A DNA stretch of 64,000 nucleotides from Streptomyces daqingensis. GTDB taxonomy: Bacteria; Actinomycetota; Actinomycetes; Streptomycetales; Streptomycetaceae. The stretch is taken from positions 1-64,000 of the forward strand of contig NZ_BMMP01000017.1 of assembly GCF_014645895.1 (NCBI RefSeq), written 5' to 3'. The position numbers and the translations under genes are program-made. Positions 42,311 to 59,882 of this stretch are shown piece after piece (position 1 is the first letter of the stretch; the number at the start of each line of letters is the position of its first letter). The notes beneath the pieces were generated by a model. That model was not told where the DNA came from and ran no database searches. It saw only the letters and a program-made list of their open reading frames with translations.

Positions 42311-42861
42311 TGACGATCAACCACGTCCGTCGACCGCAGTGCGTCCTCATGGTCGGGCTGCCTGGCTCGGGCAAGACAACGCTCTCCCGGGCGCTCGAGG
42401 ACCAAGGCTTCCTCAGACTGTGTCCAGACGAAGAGATGTACCGCCGACACGGCGTCTACGGAGTGGACTTCCCCCGCGGTTCGTTTCCCACCTTGGAACG
42501 CCCAGTCCTAGAGGAGACCTCAGTTGAGTTGAGGGACCACCTCAAGGCCGGGCATGACGTGGTGGTCGACCACGGGTTCTGGACGCCGAGCGAACGTGAG
42601 CGTTGGCGGTCGATTGCTTCCAGTGCAGGCGCCGCGGTAGCGATGGTGTACCTGGAGGCGACTCACGAAGAACTCTGGTCGCGTGTGAGCAAGCGGAATG
42701 CACAGCATGAAGCAGACCCGAACTCGATCTACTTCTCGGAAGACGATTTGAGTCGCTATCGGAGGCGGTTTGTCCCTCCTGAGCCAGACGAGCCACATCT
42801 TGTGTACGACGGTGAGCCCGAGTCCGTGCTCAAGGAGTTGGAAGCACCGCCAGCTCCATAG
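42310..42861 (+). CDS. P-loop kinase (AAA_33/zeta-toxin-like fold)
   Basis: 183 aa from the ATG at 42310, overlapping the repressor's TAA stop. The P-loop GLPGSGKTT is at about 15-23. A DHGFWTPSERERW segment and an Arg-rich lid (LSRYRRRF) follow, as in small polynucleotide or aminoglycoside-type kinases. Genes of this type are common behind GntR repressors in AICEs. The substrate is unknown; no antitoxin-like gene is adjacent, which speaks against a zeta-type toxin. Confidence 0.8.
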   Translation: MTINHVRRPQCVLMVGLPGSGKTTLSRALEDQGFLRLCPDEEMYRRHGVYGVDFPRGSFPTLERPVLEETSVELRDHLKAGHDVVVDHGFWTPSERERWRSIASSAGAAVAMVYLEATHEELWSRVSKRNAQHEADPNSIYFSEDDLSRYRRRFVPPEPDEPHLVYDGEPESVLKELEAPPAP

Positions 42862-43564
42862 GCAAGGCCCCTGAACCGCTGTCGCTCGTTACAGGTTTCT
42901 CTACTTCATCAAGACCACCCTTCGGGTGGGGAGGTGTGGGGGTTCGCCTGGCGGTGCGCTTCAGTGGGAACCGGTCGAAGGGGACGGCCGGCACCGGTCA
43001 GCCTCAACGGCAGTGAGCAGGGAGCCGGGGAAGCTGCCGTACGGGAGCTACCGAACCAGGCCCGCGCCAGCCGGAAGGCCCAGCCCACAGGGGCAACGTG
43101 TCGGCGCCAGCACCGCGATGGCGGGGAAGCTCTTGCCCTTCGGGCATCCGGTCGCTTGGCAGATCAGTCGGCTTCACAGCCGTCGCTACGGACACGCCCT
43201 CCGGCCCGCACATGCGGGCCGCTCGGGGCTCGCGGCTGCGGCTCCGCTCCTGCCTCCGGCCCGCGCCGCCGCGCCGCAGCCCCGCGCCGCAAAGCGCCGC
43301 GAGATGTCCGATAGACGCTTTGATCCACCAAAGCCCGCGCCGAACCCACGGGAGAGCAGAACCCCGCCCACGGGCAACGCACCCCACAGCCCCAAGCGCC
43401 AGCCACCAGCAGCCAGGCAGGATCGAAGCAACGATGCGGCGCACACCGAGTTCCGTGCCAGGCCCGGAGCAGCCACCCGCCGAACCCCAAGGCGCAGGAA
43501 GAAGAGGGGCGGAGAAGAAGGGGTGTGAGCGGGGGTCGGCCGGCTCCACGGCTTTAAGCAGCCA
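42862..43564. other. 703-bp region without a supportable gene in AICE-2
   Basis: Several overlapping frames are open on both strands because the DNA is very G+C-rich, but none has a recognisable domain, and their residue composition (Pro/Arg/Gly/Ala) is that of antisense or non-coding DNA. Its place between the repressor cassette and a large hairpin suggests origin or cis-acting DNA for rolling-circle replication. Confidence 0.5.
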
Positions 43565-43673
43565 CTTTGGGGCGAGCCTCTAAGATCAGGGGCTCACTTC
43601 GGGCTATTGCGGGCAGGCGAGATGCTGCCCGAGTCGCGGCAAGCTTACGAGCCCCTGATCTCTCGCCCCAAAG
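43565..43673. repeat. 109-bp compound hairpin, candidate replication-origin structure
   Basis: Outer arms CTTTGGGGCGAG (43565-43576) and CTCGCCCCAAAG (43662-43673), next arms GATCAGGGGCTC (43584-43595) and GAGCCCCTGATC (43649-43660), and an inner stem CGGGCAG/CTGCCCG (43610-43616/43625-43631). A 7-base interruption occurs only on the left arm. Such structures occur at single-strand origins (sti/sso) of rolling-circle elements. Confidence 0.65.
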
Positions 43674-43744
43674 CAGCTCCAGCTCAAAGCCGCTCCACCG
43701 ACCTCTGAGTAGTTGAATGACTACGATGAGTTACGATAACCCAC

Positions 43745-44014
43745 ATGAACCAACGCTCAGAGTGGCAGCCCGCCACCGTCCACTTCCGTGAAGCCATCTC
43801 GCTGTACGAAGGTCGCCCAGCCGTGATGGCCACAGAGTCCCTGAAGGTTCGAACGGAACCAGGCTGGGTGCACATCGACATCACCACGAACAACGACCTC
43901 GAAGATGCACTGATCGCTGAAATCCCGTCGGACCGCATCGCTCGAATCAACCGGACGATGCCCGTCGCAGAACTCAAGGCTCGGATGCCGCGCGTACGCA
44001 GCTCAGACCAGTGA
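43745..44014 (+). CDS. small unknown protein at the right end of AICE-2
   Basis: 89 aa from the ATG at 43745. The body (VHFREAISLYEGRPAVMATE, then WVHIDITTNNDLEDALIAEI) predicts a compact alpha/beta protein. There is no known motif. Codon choice is less extreme than in the housekeeping genes. Its position between the hairpin and attR makes it cargo of AICE-2. An A/T-rich stretch at 43710-43740 probably holds its promoter. Function unknown. Confidence 0.6.
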   Translation: MNQRSEWQPATVHFREAISLYEGRPAVMATESLKVRTEPGWVHIDITTNNDLEDALIAEIPSDRIARINRTMPVAELKARMPRVRSSDQ

Positions 44015-44160
44015 GAGTGGTCGTGTCGTGACTTCGGGCCGCCACTGGGCCGTGCGGGAGCGACCAACGGCGACAGATGACGACAACTGCCAGAGGGATC
44101 AGTGCAGGTCAAAAGGGTGCGCTAACGAGGAACTGCACGTGGCAGACTCGGCGGGCCACT

Positions 44161-44172
44161 TCCAGAAGAACT
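44161..44172 (+). repeat. attR of AICE-2 (displaced nusG 3' end)
   Basis: TCCAGAAGAACT followed by GA, which restores TGA as stop in the nusG reading frame. Upstream bases no longer match nusG. This is the original chromosomal end of nusG pushed away by the element. Confidence 0.7.
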
Positions 44173-44190
44173 GAGTCGCACCGACCGCTT

Positions 44191-44232
44191 CCGGCAGCTC
44201 CTGTGCGGCCTCCAGGCCGTCTGAGCTGCCGG
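44191..44232 (+). terminator. hairpin upstream of rplK, likely the original nusG terminator or rplK leader element
   Basis: CCGGCAGCTC (44191-44200) pairs with GAGCTGCCGG (44223-44232). It lies 20 bp right of attR. The remaining 100 bp to rplK should contain the rplK promoter and leader. Confidence 0.6.
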
Positions 44233-44332
44233 TTTCAGTGCGCACCACGGTACGGGCTATCGTGGTGCGGTATGCCTCCATGCGGATGACGGATGGAGGC
44301 GAATCACCTCTCACTAAAGACCCGGAGAGAGC

Positions 44333-44767
44333 ATGCCTCCCAAGAAGAAGAAGGTCGCGGGGCTGATCAAGCTCCAGATCCAGGCCGGCGCCGCCAACCC
44401 GGCCCCGCCGGTCGGCCCGGCGCTGGGTCAGCACGGCGTCAACATCATGGAGTTCTGCAAGGCCTACAACGCGGCGACCGAGTCGCAGCGCGGCTGGGTC
44501 ATCCCCGTGGAGATCACGGTCTACGAGGACCGCTCCTTCACGTTCATCACGAAGACGCCGCCGGCGTCGAAGATGATCCTGAAGGCCGCGGGCGTGGACA
44601 AGGGCTCCGGCACCCCGCACACCACCAAGGTCGCCAAGATCACCCGCGACCAGGTGCGCGAGATCGCCACCACGAAGATGCCCGACCTCAACGCCAACGA
44701 CCTGGACCAGGCGGAGAAGATCATCGCCGGTACCGCTCGTTCGATGGGCGTGACGGTCGAGGGCTGA
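44333..44767 (+). CDS. rplK: 50S ribosomal protein L11
   Basis: 144 aa. KLQIQAGAANPAPPVGPALG is the L11 signature, and the C-terminal RNA-binding domain is complete. L11 binds the GTPase-associated region of 23S rRNA and is needed for RelA-type activation. GGAGAG precedes the ATG. It is normally directly downstream of nusG; AICE-2 has intervened. Confidence 0.98.
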   Translation: MPPKKKKVAGLIKLQIQAGAANPAPPVGPALGQHGVNIMEFCKAYNAATESQRGWVIPVEITVYEDRSFTFITKTPPASKMILKAAGVDKGSGTPHTTKVAKITRDQVREIATTKMPDLNANDLDQAEKIIAGTARSMGVTVEG

Positions 44768-44865
44768 CCGGCCCCAGACCTGTGGGAGGGCCCGCGCAGG
44801 CCCGGACCACGACTCCGTATTTGTCGTGAGGCGAGCGCCGCACGACGCCACTGTCAGGAGCAGAA

Positions 44866-45588
44866 GTGAAGCGCAGCAAGTACTTCCGCGAAGCGGACGC
44901 GAAGATCGACCGGGAGCGTCTCTACGCCCCGCTCGAGGCCGTCCGTCTCGCCAAGGAGACCTCCACGAAGAAGTTCGACGCGACCGTCGAGGTGGCCATG
45001 CGTCTGGGCGTCGACCCGCGCAAGGCCGACCAGATGGTCCGCGGCACCGTGAACCTGCCGCACGGCACCGGCAAGACCGCCCGGGTCCTGGTCTTCGCGA
45101 CCGGTGACCGTGCAGCCGCCGCGGAGGCCGCCGGCGCCGACATCGTCGGCGCGGACGAGCTGATCGACGAGGTCGCCAAAGGCCGTCTGGACTTCGACGC
45201 CGTCGTCGCCACTCCGGACCTGATGGGCAAGGTCGGCCGCCTCGGCCGCGTGCTCGGTCCGCGTGGTCTCATGCCGAACCCGAAGACCGGGACCGTCACC
45301 CCTGATGTCACCAAGGCTGTCAACGACATCAAGGGCGGCAAGATCGAGTTCCGGGTGGACAAGCACTCGAACCTCCACTTCATCATCGGCAAGGCCTCCT
45401 TCGACGACGCCCAGCTCGTCGAGAACTACGCCGCGGCCCTCGAAGAGGTGCAGCGGCTGAAGCCGTCGGCCGCCAAGGGCCGCTACGTCAAGAAGGCCTC
45501 CATCACCACGACGATGGGCCCCGGCATCCCGGTCGACCCCAACCGCACCCGCAACCTCCTCACCGAGGAGGACCCGGCCGCCGTCTGA
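44866..45588 (+). CDS. rplA: 50S ribosomal protein L1
   Basis: 240 aa from the GTG at 44866, after CAGGAG. It carries the L1 signature LGPRGLMPNPKTGTV near 125-139. L1 forms the mobile stalk at the tRNA exit site and often represses its own rplK-rplA mRNA; that control is family knowledge here. A 40-bp palindromic terminator follows. Confidence 0.98.
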   Translation: MKRSKYFREADAKIDRERLYAPLEAVRLAKETSTKKFDATVEVAMRLGVDPRKADQMVRGTVNLPHGTGKTARVLVFATGDRAAAAEAAGADIVGADELIDEVAKGRLDFDAVVATPDLMGKVGRLGRVLGPRGLMPNPKTGTVTPDVTKAVNDIKGGKIEFRVDKHSNLHFIIGKASFDDAQLVENYAAALEEVQRLKPSAAKGRYVKKASITTTMGPGIPVDPNRTRNLLTEEDPAAV

Positions 45589-45620
45589 GCCGAGCTCGGC
45601 GCCACGGGCGTGATCTGAAC

Positions 45621-45660
45621 CCACTGGGCCCTGTCCTCCGCGGAGGACAGGGCCCAGTGG
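45621..45660 (+). terminator. 40-bp perfect palindrome terminating rplKA
   Basis: CCACTGGGCCCTGTCCTCCG followed directly by its exact reverse complement, 32 bp after the rplA stop. Confidence 0.9.
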
Positions 45661-45731
45661 CGTTGTACGTCCTGACTACGGGCGGGATAGGCTCGTGCGC
45701 CGACAGTGCAAGTTCACACCAGGGGGATCTG

Positions 45732-46619
45732 ATGCGTCAGGCTCGAATCGCCGCTGCTGCGGCCTCAGTTGCTCTGATGGCCGGGCTCACGGCCTGCGGC
45801 GGCTCCGACAACGCCGGAGGCGGCGGGTCGGACAAGGACGGCCTCTCGCCCGCTCAGGCGGTGCTCGCCGAGCTGAGGCAGGCGTCGAAGAACACCGATG
45901 AGCAGGATTCGGCCAAGGTCGAGTCCGAGCAGACGCAGCACACGCCGCAGGGCGAGATGTCCACGAAGTCCGAGGGCGCGCTCGACTGGTCCGGCGGCGG
46001 CACCACCGCCGAGATGACGGTCACGCAGCAGGGCGCCGCGGCCAAGAAGCTGCCGACGAGCGGCAAGCCCATGCCGGCGAAGTACACCGAGGACGCCATG
46101 TACCTCAACATGGGCGACGACTTCGCGTCCACGGCGGGCAAGGGCAAGCACTGGCTGAAGTACGACTACGACAAGCTCGCCGAGCAGGCGGGGCCGTCGG
46201 GCGCACTCATCAAGGACCAGATGCAGAACAACAACCCCGCCCGCTCCGTGGAGCTGCTGCTGGCCAGCGGCAAGGTGAAGAAGATCGGGACGGAGAAGGT
46301 CAAGGGCCAGGAGACCGACCACTACCGCGGCACGCTCAAGGTCGACGAGCTGGCGCGGATGCAGTCCAAGAAGTTGACCGAGAAGGAGCTGGACCAGCTG
46401 TCCGACCAGCTGAAGGAGCAGGGTTTCAAGACCCAGACAGTCGACCTGTGGATCGACGGTGACGACCTGCTCGTGAAGAAGCAGGAGACGGCCAAGGGCA
46501 CGAACGGCGACCTGGACTCGACGGCGTACTACTCGGACTACGGCACCGACGTCAACGTCGAGCCGCCGGCGGCCTCCGACACGCTTTCCTTCGAGGACGT
46601 GCTCGGCTCGCAGAGCTGA
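45732..46619 (+). CDS. lipoprotein (LppX/LprAFG-like fold suspected)
   Basis: 295 aa from the ATG at 45732, with AGGGGG upstream. A signal peptide of about 22 residues ends in a lipobox LTAC-GG, so the mature protein is anchored on the outer face of the membrane. The rest is hydrophilic with an alternating strand pattern (YLNMGDDFAS, HWLKYDYDKL, VDLWIDGDDLLVKK), reminiscent of LppX/LprG-type lipid-carrier lipoproteins. It is monocistronic between rplA and rplJ, a position conserved in streptomycetes. The ligand is unknown. Confidence 0.85.
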   Translation: MRQARIAAAAASVALMAGLTACGGSDNAGGGGSDKDGLSPAQAVLAELRQASKNTDEQDSAKVESEQTQHTPQGEMSTKSEGALDWSGGGTTAEMTVTQQGAAAKKLPTSGKPMPAKYTEDAMYLNMGDDFASTAGKGKHWLKYDYDKLAEQAGPSGALIKDQMQNNNPARSVELLLASGKVKKIGTEKVKGQETDHYRGTLKVDELARMQSKKLTEKELDQLSDQLKEQGFKTQTVDLWIDGDDLLVKKQETAKGTNGDLDSTAYYSDYGTDVNVEPPAASDTLSFEDVLGSQS

Positions 46620-46759
46620 CGCCGACCGGGGGAGTCCCGGCAGGCAGAAGCCGTACGCGGGCGGCCCGGCAGCGGATTTGGAGCTGGCGGGCCGTTCGCG
46701 TAATCTCGTACGAAGCCAAAGACCGCTGGTCGTCATCTTGCTCAATCGGGAGCACGGTG

Positions 46760-46925
46760 ACCGAAGGATCCGCTAGCTGCGGGCGACCCGCGTAGGTGAA
46801 TGAGGAAGCTCCTGTGGCATGCACGTCGCCATAGTCGAGCCACGCCCCATGCGCCTGCGCTGGGGCGTTTCGTCGTTCCAGCCCCTTCCGAGCGGTCCTC
46901 ATCACCCGGAAGGAGGCCGAGGCTC
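46760..46925 (+). ncRNA. L10 leader of rplJ-rplL mRNA
   Basis: The 300-bp gap before rplJ contains GGGCGACCCGCGTAGGTGA, GGAAGCTCCTGTGGC and GCGCCTGCGCTGGGGCG segments in the order expected of the ribosomal protein L10 leader, to which the L10-L12 complex binds to repress its own translation. Bounds are approximate. Confidence 0.55.
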
Positions 46926-47465
46926 ATGGCGAGGGACCAGGTCGCTCCCGACAAGATCGCCGCCGTTGAGGAGATCACGAACAAGTTCCGTGACTCCAAC
47001 GCCGCAGTGGTCACCGCGTACACCGGGCTTTCGGTGGCTCAGCTCAAGGAGCTGCGCCGCTCGCTCGGTGAGAACGCCCAGTACCGCGTGGTGAAGAACA
47101 CGCTGACCAAGATCGCGGCGAACGAGGCCGGGATCAACGAGCTCGACGAGTTCTTCCAGGGCTCGTCGGCCGTCGCCTTCGTCACCGGTGACCCGGTCGC
47201 GGCGGCGAAGGGTCTCCGTGACTTCGCCAAGGACAACCCCTCCCTGGTCGTCAAGGGTGGGATCGTCGACGGCGCGCTGTACAGCGCCGAAGACCTGAAC
47301 AAGCTCGCGGCGCTCGAATCCCGCGAGGTGCTGCTCTCCAAGCTGGCCGGCGGCATGAAGGCGTCCATGGCGAAGGCCGCGGCCACCTTCGAGGCTCCGC
47401 TGACGAAGTTCGCCCGCACCGCGGACGCGCTGCGCAGCAAGGTCGAGCAGGGCGGTGCCGAGTAA
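46926..47465 (+). CDS. rplJ: 50S ribosomal protein L10
   Basis: 179 aa from the ATG at 46926, with GGAGG nearby. The N-terminal rRNA-binding domain (VTAYTGLSVAQLKELR, YRVVKNTLTKIA) and C-terminal helices that hold L7/L12 dimers are complete. It anchors the L12 stalk. rplL follows after 108 bp. Confidence 0.98.
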   Translation: MARDQVAPDKIAAVEEITNKFRDSNAAVVTAYTGLSVAQLKELRRSLGENAQYRVVKNTLTKIAANEAGINELDEFFQGSSAVAFVTGDPVAAAKGLRDFAKDNPSLVVKGGIVDGALYSAEDLNKLAALESREVLLSKLAGGMKASMAKAAATFEAPLTKFARTADALRSKVEQGGAE

Positions 47466-47573
47466 TTCGGCTCCCGTCGAGGCCGGGTAGCCAACCGCGT
47501 CCGGCCGCAGCGGGCCGAAAGCCCGCCGATACATACACACGGCACCAGCCGAACTAGTGGAAGGACCGCCATC

Positions 47574-47963
47574 ATGGCGAAGCTCAGCCAGGACGAGCTG
47601 CTCGAGCAGTTCAGCGAGATGACCCTCCTCGAGCTCTCCGAGTTCGTGAAGAAGTTCGAGGAGAAGTTCGACGTCGAGGCTGCCGCTCCGGCCGCCGTCG
47701 CCGTCGCGGCCCCCGGTCAGGGTGGTGGCGAGGCCGCCGCCGCCGAGGAGCAGGACGAGTTCGACGTCATCCTCACGGGTGCCGGCGACAAGAAGATCCA
47801 GGTCATCAAGGTCGTGCGTGAGCTGACCTCGCTGGGTCTGAAGGAGGCCAAGGAGCTCGTGGACGGCACCCCGAAGCCGGTCCTCGAGAAGGTCGCCAAG
47901 GACGCTGCCGACAAGGCCAAGGAGTCCCTCGAGGGCGCCGGCGCCTCCGTCGAGGTCAAGTGA
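47574..47963 (+). CDS. rplL: 50S ribosomal protein L7/L12
   Basis: 129 aa. It has an N-terminal dimerisation domain, a flexible Ala/Gly/Pro hinge (about 40-58) and the C-terminal factor-binding domain with KIQVIKVVRELTSLGLKEAK. It recruits EF-Tu and EF-G. GGAAGGA precedes the ATG. Confidence 0.98.
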   Translation: MAKLSQDELLEQFSEMTLLELSEFVKKFEEKFDVEAAAPAAVAVAAPGQGGGEAAAAEEQDEFDVILTGAGDKKIQVIKVVRELTSLGLKEAKELVDGTPKPVLEKVAKDAADKAKESLEGAGASVEVK

Positions 47964-47992
47964 CCTGCCGAGTCGTATGACTCTCCAGCCAG

Positions 47993-48020
47993 GGGCGATC
48001 ACCCAGCCGGGTGGTCGCCC
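47993..48020 (+). terminator. terminator or attenuator between rplL and rpoB
   Basis: GGGCGATCACCC pairs with GGGTGGTCGCCC (one G-U) around a 4-base loop, 30 bp past rplL. The rest of the 517-bp gap to rpoB shows no gene and should contain the rpoB promoter and leader. Confidence 0.75.
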
Positions 48021-48480
48021 TTCGGCGTCCCTGGAAGGGTTCCGGGCCTCCCGGAACGGGCGGGTATGGTGATCTTCGGGCTCGTGGGGCCCTTGACGAA
48101 CCGCACTCGGCGCGCGATTCTCTGGGACGCGCCACACATCGATCTGTGTTCCGAGGCATGGATCGAAGGCGAAGCGGGAAGTGTTGCGGCAAGCACGTTC
48201 CGCCCCGACGATCCGAGGCCGTCGGGACGGGCCGCGGCGGAGATGAACAACTAGGGGGCCCTCCCGGAGGGAACGAAGGACAGGGTCCTCCCGGAGGAGA
48301 GATTGCCACCGGCTGGAGGCGGAGACCGGGACGCTACCCGGTCCCCGGAAATCTGCTCTGGACATCAGTGGGCCTTGTGGCTACACTGACCCTTTGCGCT
48401 GCCTGTTAGCTGCTCCCTGCCCGTCACCAGGGGCCACCGGTATGCGCGTAGAGAGTCCGAGCCCTCGGAAGGACCCCCTC

Positions 48481-51966
<3,486 letters not shown>

Positions 51967-52093
51967 CGGGCTTGGCCGGGACGCGACCACCAGGCGTTCC
52001 GGCCTCCCCCTCGGCCCTGGGGGCCTGGAGGCTCCGGCCTCCAAACCCCGTTCAGACCATTCATCGACACAACCCTGAGAGGGATTGACGAGA

Positions 52094-55993
<3,900 letters not shown>

Positions 55994-56032
55994 GCCGGTC
56001 CAACGGCCTGAGCCGAGGTCATAGCTCTGCTA

Positions 56033-56071
56033 CAGAGGGCGGTCACCCCTACCGGGGATGGCCGCCCTCTG
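56033..56071 (+). terminator. terminator of the rpoBC operon
   Basis: CAGAGGGCGG (56033-56042) pairs with CCGCCCTCTG (56062-56071), with an inner CCCC/GGGG pairing. It lies 40 bp after the rpoC stop. Confidence 0.85.
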
Positions 56072-56100
56072 TGCAATATGAGGTTCTGGGGGTGGTGCGG

Positions 56101-56592
56101 ATGCTGGCGGGAAACGCGGACCGGGACCGAGCGGCCGACGTGCTCAAGGCTGCCTACGCGGAGGGCAGGCTGACGAAGGACGAGTACGACTACCGCATCG
56201 GCCGTGCCATGGCCGCGCGCACGATCGAGGAGCTGCAGCAGCTCACCGCGGACGTCCCCAACGGCCCCAGCGCCCTGCCGCCGACCTATCAACGGCCGCA
56301 GCCGCACCCGCAGGGGCAGCTGATGCCTCTGCAGCAGCCGCCGCCGATCGTTCCGTACGCGCCCCCGCACAGGCCGCAGAACGGCACGGCGACGGCGGCA
56401 CTGGTCTGCGGGATCATCTCGCCGCTTGTCTGGGGGCTTTCGGCGATCCCCGCGGTCATCCTCGGGCACAAGGCGCGGAACGAGATCAGGCGTACCGGTG
56501 AGCAGGGCGAGGGCGCCGCGACCGTGGGGCTCGTTCTCGGCTGGTTGTGGATCGCACTGGGCGCGATGATGATGCTCTTCATCGTGGGCTGA
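56101..56592 (+). CDS. DUF1707/DUF4190 membrane protein
   Basis: 163 aa from the ATG at 56101; GTG codons at 56092 and 56095 are alternatives, and the far upstream start inside the terminator is rejected. Residues 1-55 are a DUF1707 domain (GNADRDRAADVLKAAYAEGRL, DEYDYRIGRAMAARTIEEL). A Pro/Gln-rich linker is followed by a DUF4190 region with two membrane helices (about 97-125 and 137-160). Such proteins are widespread in actinobacteria with unknown function. It sits between rpoC and rpsL. Confidence 0.82.
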   Translation: MLAGNADRDRAADVLKAAYAEGRLTKDEYDYRIGRAMAARTIEELQQLTADVPNGPSALPPTYQRPQPHPQGQLMPLQQPPPIVPYAPPHRPQNGTATAALVCGIISPLVWGLSAIPAVILGHKARNEIRRTGEQGEGAATVGLVLGWLWIALGAMMMLFIVG

Positions 56593-56633
56593 GGGCGCCT
56601 GCGAGCTGCACTTCGGCTGCGTGGATACTTGTT

Positions 56634-56662
56634 TTGACCGGGGACGACGCGATAGGTACGCT
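56634..56662 (+). promoter_or_regulatory. candidate promoter of the rpsL-rpsG-fusA-tuf operon
   Basis: TTGACC (56634-56639) and TACGCT (56657-56662) with a 17-bp spacer, matching a housekeeping-type streptomycete promoter. It lies 213 bp before rpsL and leaves a leader long enough for regulation. Confidence 0.6.
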
Positions 56663-56874
56663 CTGACCTTGTGCCTGGGGTGCCCCCTGCGCTCCCGTAA
56701 GCGGATCTGACGCTCGGGAAAAGAGTCGGCGGCACCGGAATCTGCATGCCTTTCACCTGAGAGGTCCCTCGTTTCAGCGCGAGACCGTGCAGTCTCCGAC
56801 ACACCCGACCTCGTGGGTCGGGGATGTGGCCCAGGTTAGTTTTACCGAGACGGCACACAGAAACCGGAGAAACT

Positions 56875-57246
56875 GTGCCTACGATCCAGCAGCTGGTCCG
56901 GAAGGGCCGGCAGGACAAGGTCGAGAAGAACAAGACGCCCGCACTTGAGGGTTCCCCTCAGCGTCGTGGCGTCTGCACGCGTGTCTTCACCACCACCCCG
57001 AAGAAGCCGAACTCGGCCCTGCGTAAGGTCGCGCGTGTGCGTCTGACCAGCGGGATCGAGGTCACGGCCTACATTCCGGGTGAGGGCCACAACCTGCAGG
57101 AGCACTCCATCGTGCTCGTGCGTGGCGGCCGTGTGAAGGACCTGCCGGGTGTTCGCTACAAGATCATCCGCGGCTCCCTCGACACGCAGGGCGTCAAGAA
57201 CCGCAAGCAGGCTCGCAGCCGCTACGGCGCCAAGAAGGAGAAGTAA
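56875..57246 (+). CDS. rpsL: 30S ribosomal protein S12
   Basis: 123 aa from the GTG at 56875, with CCGGAGA upstream. TTTPKKPNSALRK has Lys at 43 and 44, and GRVKDLPGVRYK is unchanged around Lys88, so no streptomycin-resistance substitution is present. S12 controls decoding accuracy. rpsG starts 2 bp after its stop. Confidence 0.98.
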   Translation: MPTIQQLVRKGRQDKVEKNKTPALEGSPQRRGVCTRVFTTTPKKPNSALRKVARVRLTSGIEVTAYIPGEGHNLQEHSIVLVRGGRVKDLPGVRYKIIRGSLDTQGVKNRKQARSRYGAKKEK

Positions 57247-57248
57247 GC

Positions 57249-57719
57249 ATGCCTCGTAAGGGCCCCGCCCCGAAGCGCCCGGTCATCATCGACCCGGTGT
57301 ACGGCACTCCTCTGGTGACCTCCCTCATCAACAAGGTGCTGCTGAACGGCAAGCGTTCCACTGCGGAGCGCATCGTCTACGGCGCCATGGAGGGCCTGCG
57401 TGAGAAGACGGGCAACGACCCGGTCATCACGCTGAAGCGCGCGCTGGAGAACATCAAGCCGACCCTCGAGGTCAAGTCCCGTCGTGTCGGTGGCGCCACC
57501 TACCAGGTGCCGGTCGAGGTCAAGCCCGGCCGCGCCTCCACTCTCGCGCTGCGCTGGCTCGTGGGCTACGCCCGCGCCCGCCGTGAGAAGACCATGACCG
57601 AGCGCCTGCTGAACGAGCTGCTCGACGCCTCCAACGGCCTCGGCGCAGCAGTGAAGAAGCGCGAGGACACCCACAAGATGGCCGAGTCCAACAAGGCCTT
57701 CGCGCACTACCGCTGGTAG
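57249..57719 (+). CDS. rpsG: 30S ribosomal protein S7
   Basis: 156 aa, standard length. It begins MPRKGPAPKRPV and has the S7 core VTSLINKVLLNGKRSTAERI. S7 nucleates assembly of the 30S head. It is directly coupled to rpsL and followed by fusA after 39 bp. Confidence 0.98.
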   Translation: MPRKGPAPKRPVIIDPVYGTPLVTSLINKVLLNGKRSTAERIVYGAMEGLREKTGNDPVITLKRALENIKPTLEVKSRRVGGATYQVPVEVKPGRASTLALRWLVGYARARREKTMTERLLNELLDASNGLGAAVKKREDTHKMAESNKAFAHYRW

Positions 57720-57758
57720 TCGCAGACCCCATCGAGACCGAGAGAAGACTGAAGCCTT

Positions 57759-59882
<2,124 letters not shown>

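Larger units (their letters stand above)
37838..44172. mobile_element. AICE-2: small integrative element in the 3' end of nusG
   Basis: About 6.3 kb separating nusG from rplK, which are normally neighbours. Minus-strand genes are int, xis, a RepSA-type initiator and a zinc-ribbon protein; plus-strand genes are a GntR repressor, a P-loop kinase and a small unknown protein. A large hairpin structure lies near the right end. No TraB/FtsK gene is present, so self-transfer is doubtful. Bounds rest on a 12-bp direct repeat that duplicates the nusG terminus. Confidence 0.8.

Noticed and set aside
42310..42861. Zeta-type toxin of a toxin-antitoxin pair
   Set aside because: The kinase fold is compatible, but no epsilon-like antitoxin gene is adjacent and it is coupled to a GntR repressor.
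42926..43583. Several overlapping frames in AICE-2 after the kinase gene
   Set aside because: No domain, biased composition, frames open on both strands at once; treated as a gene-free region.
6505..44014. CRISPR array
   Set aside because: The repeat arrays found are 6-8-bp units with irregular spacing and mixed orientation, and no cas genes are present.
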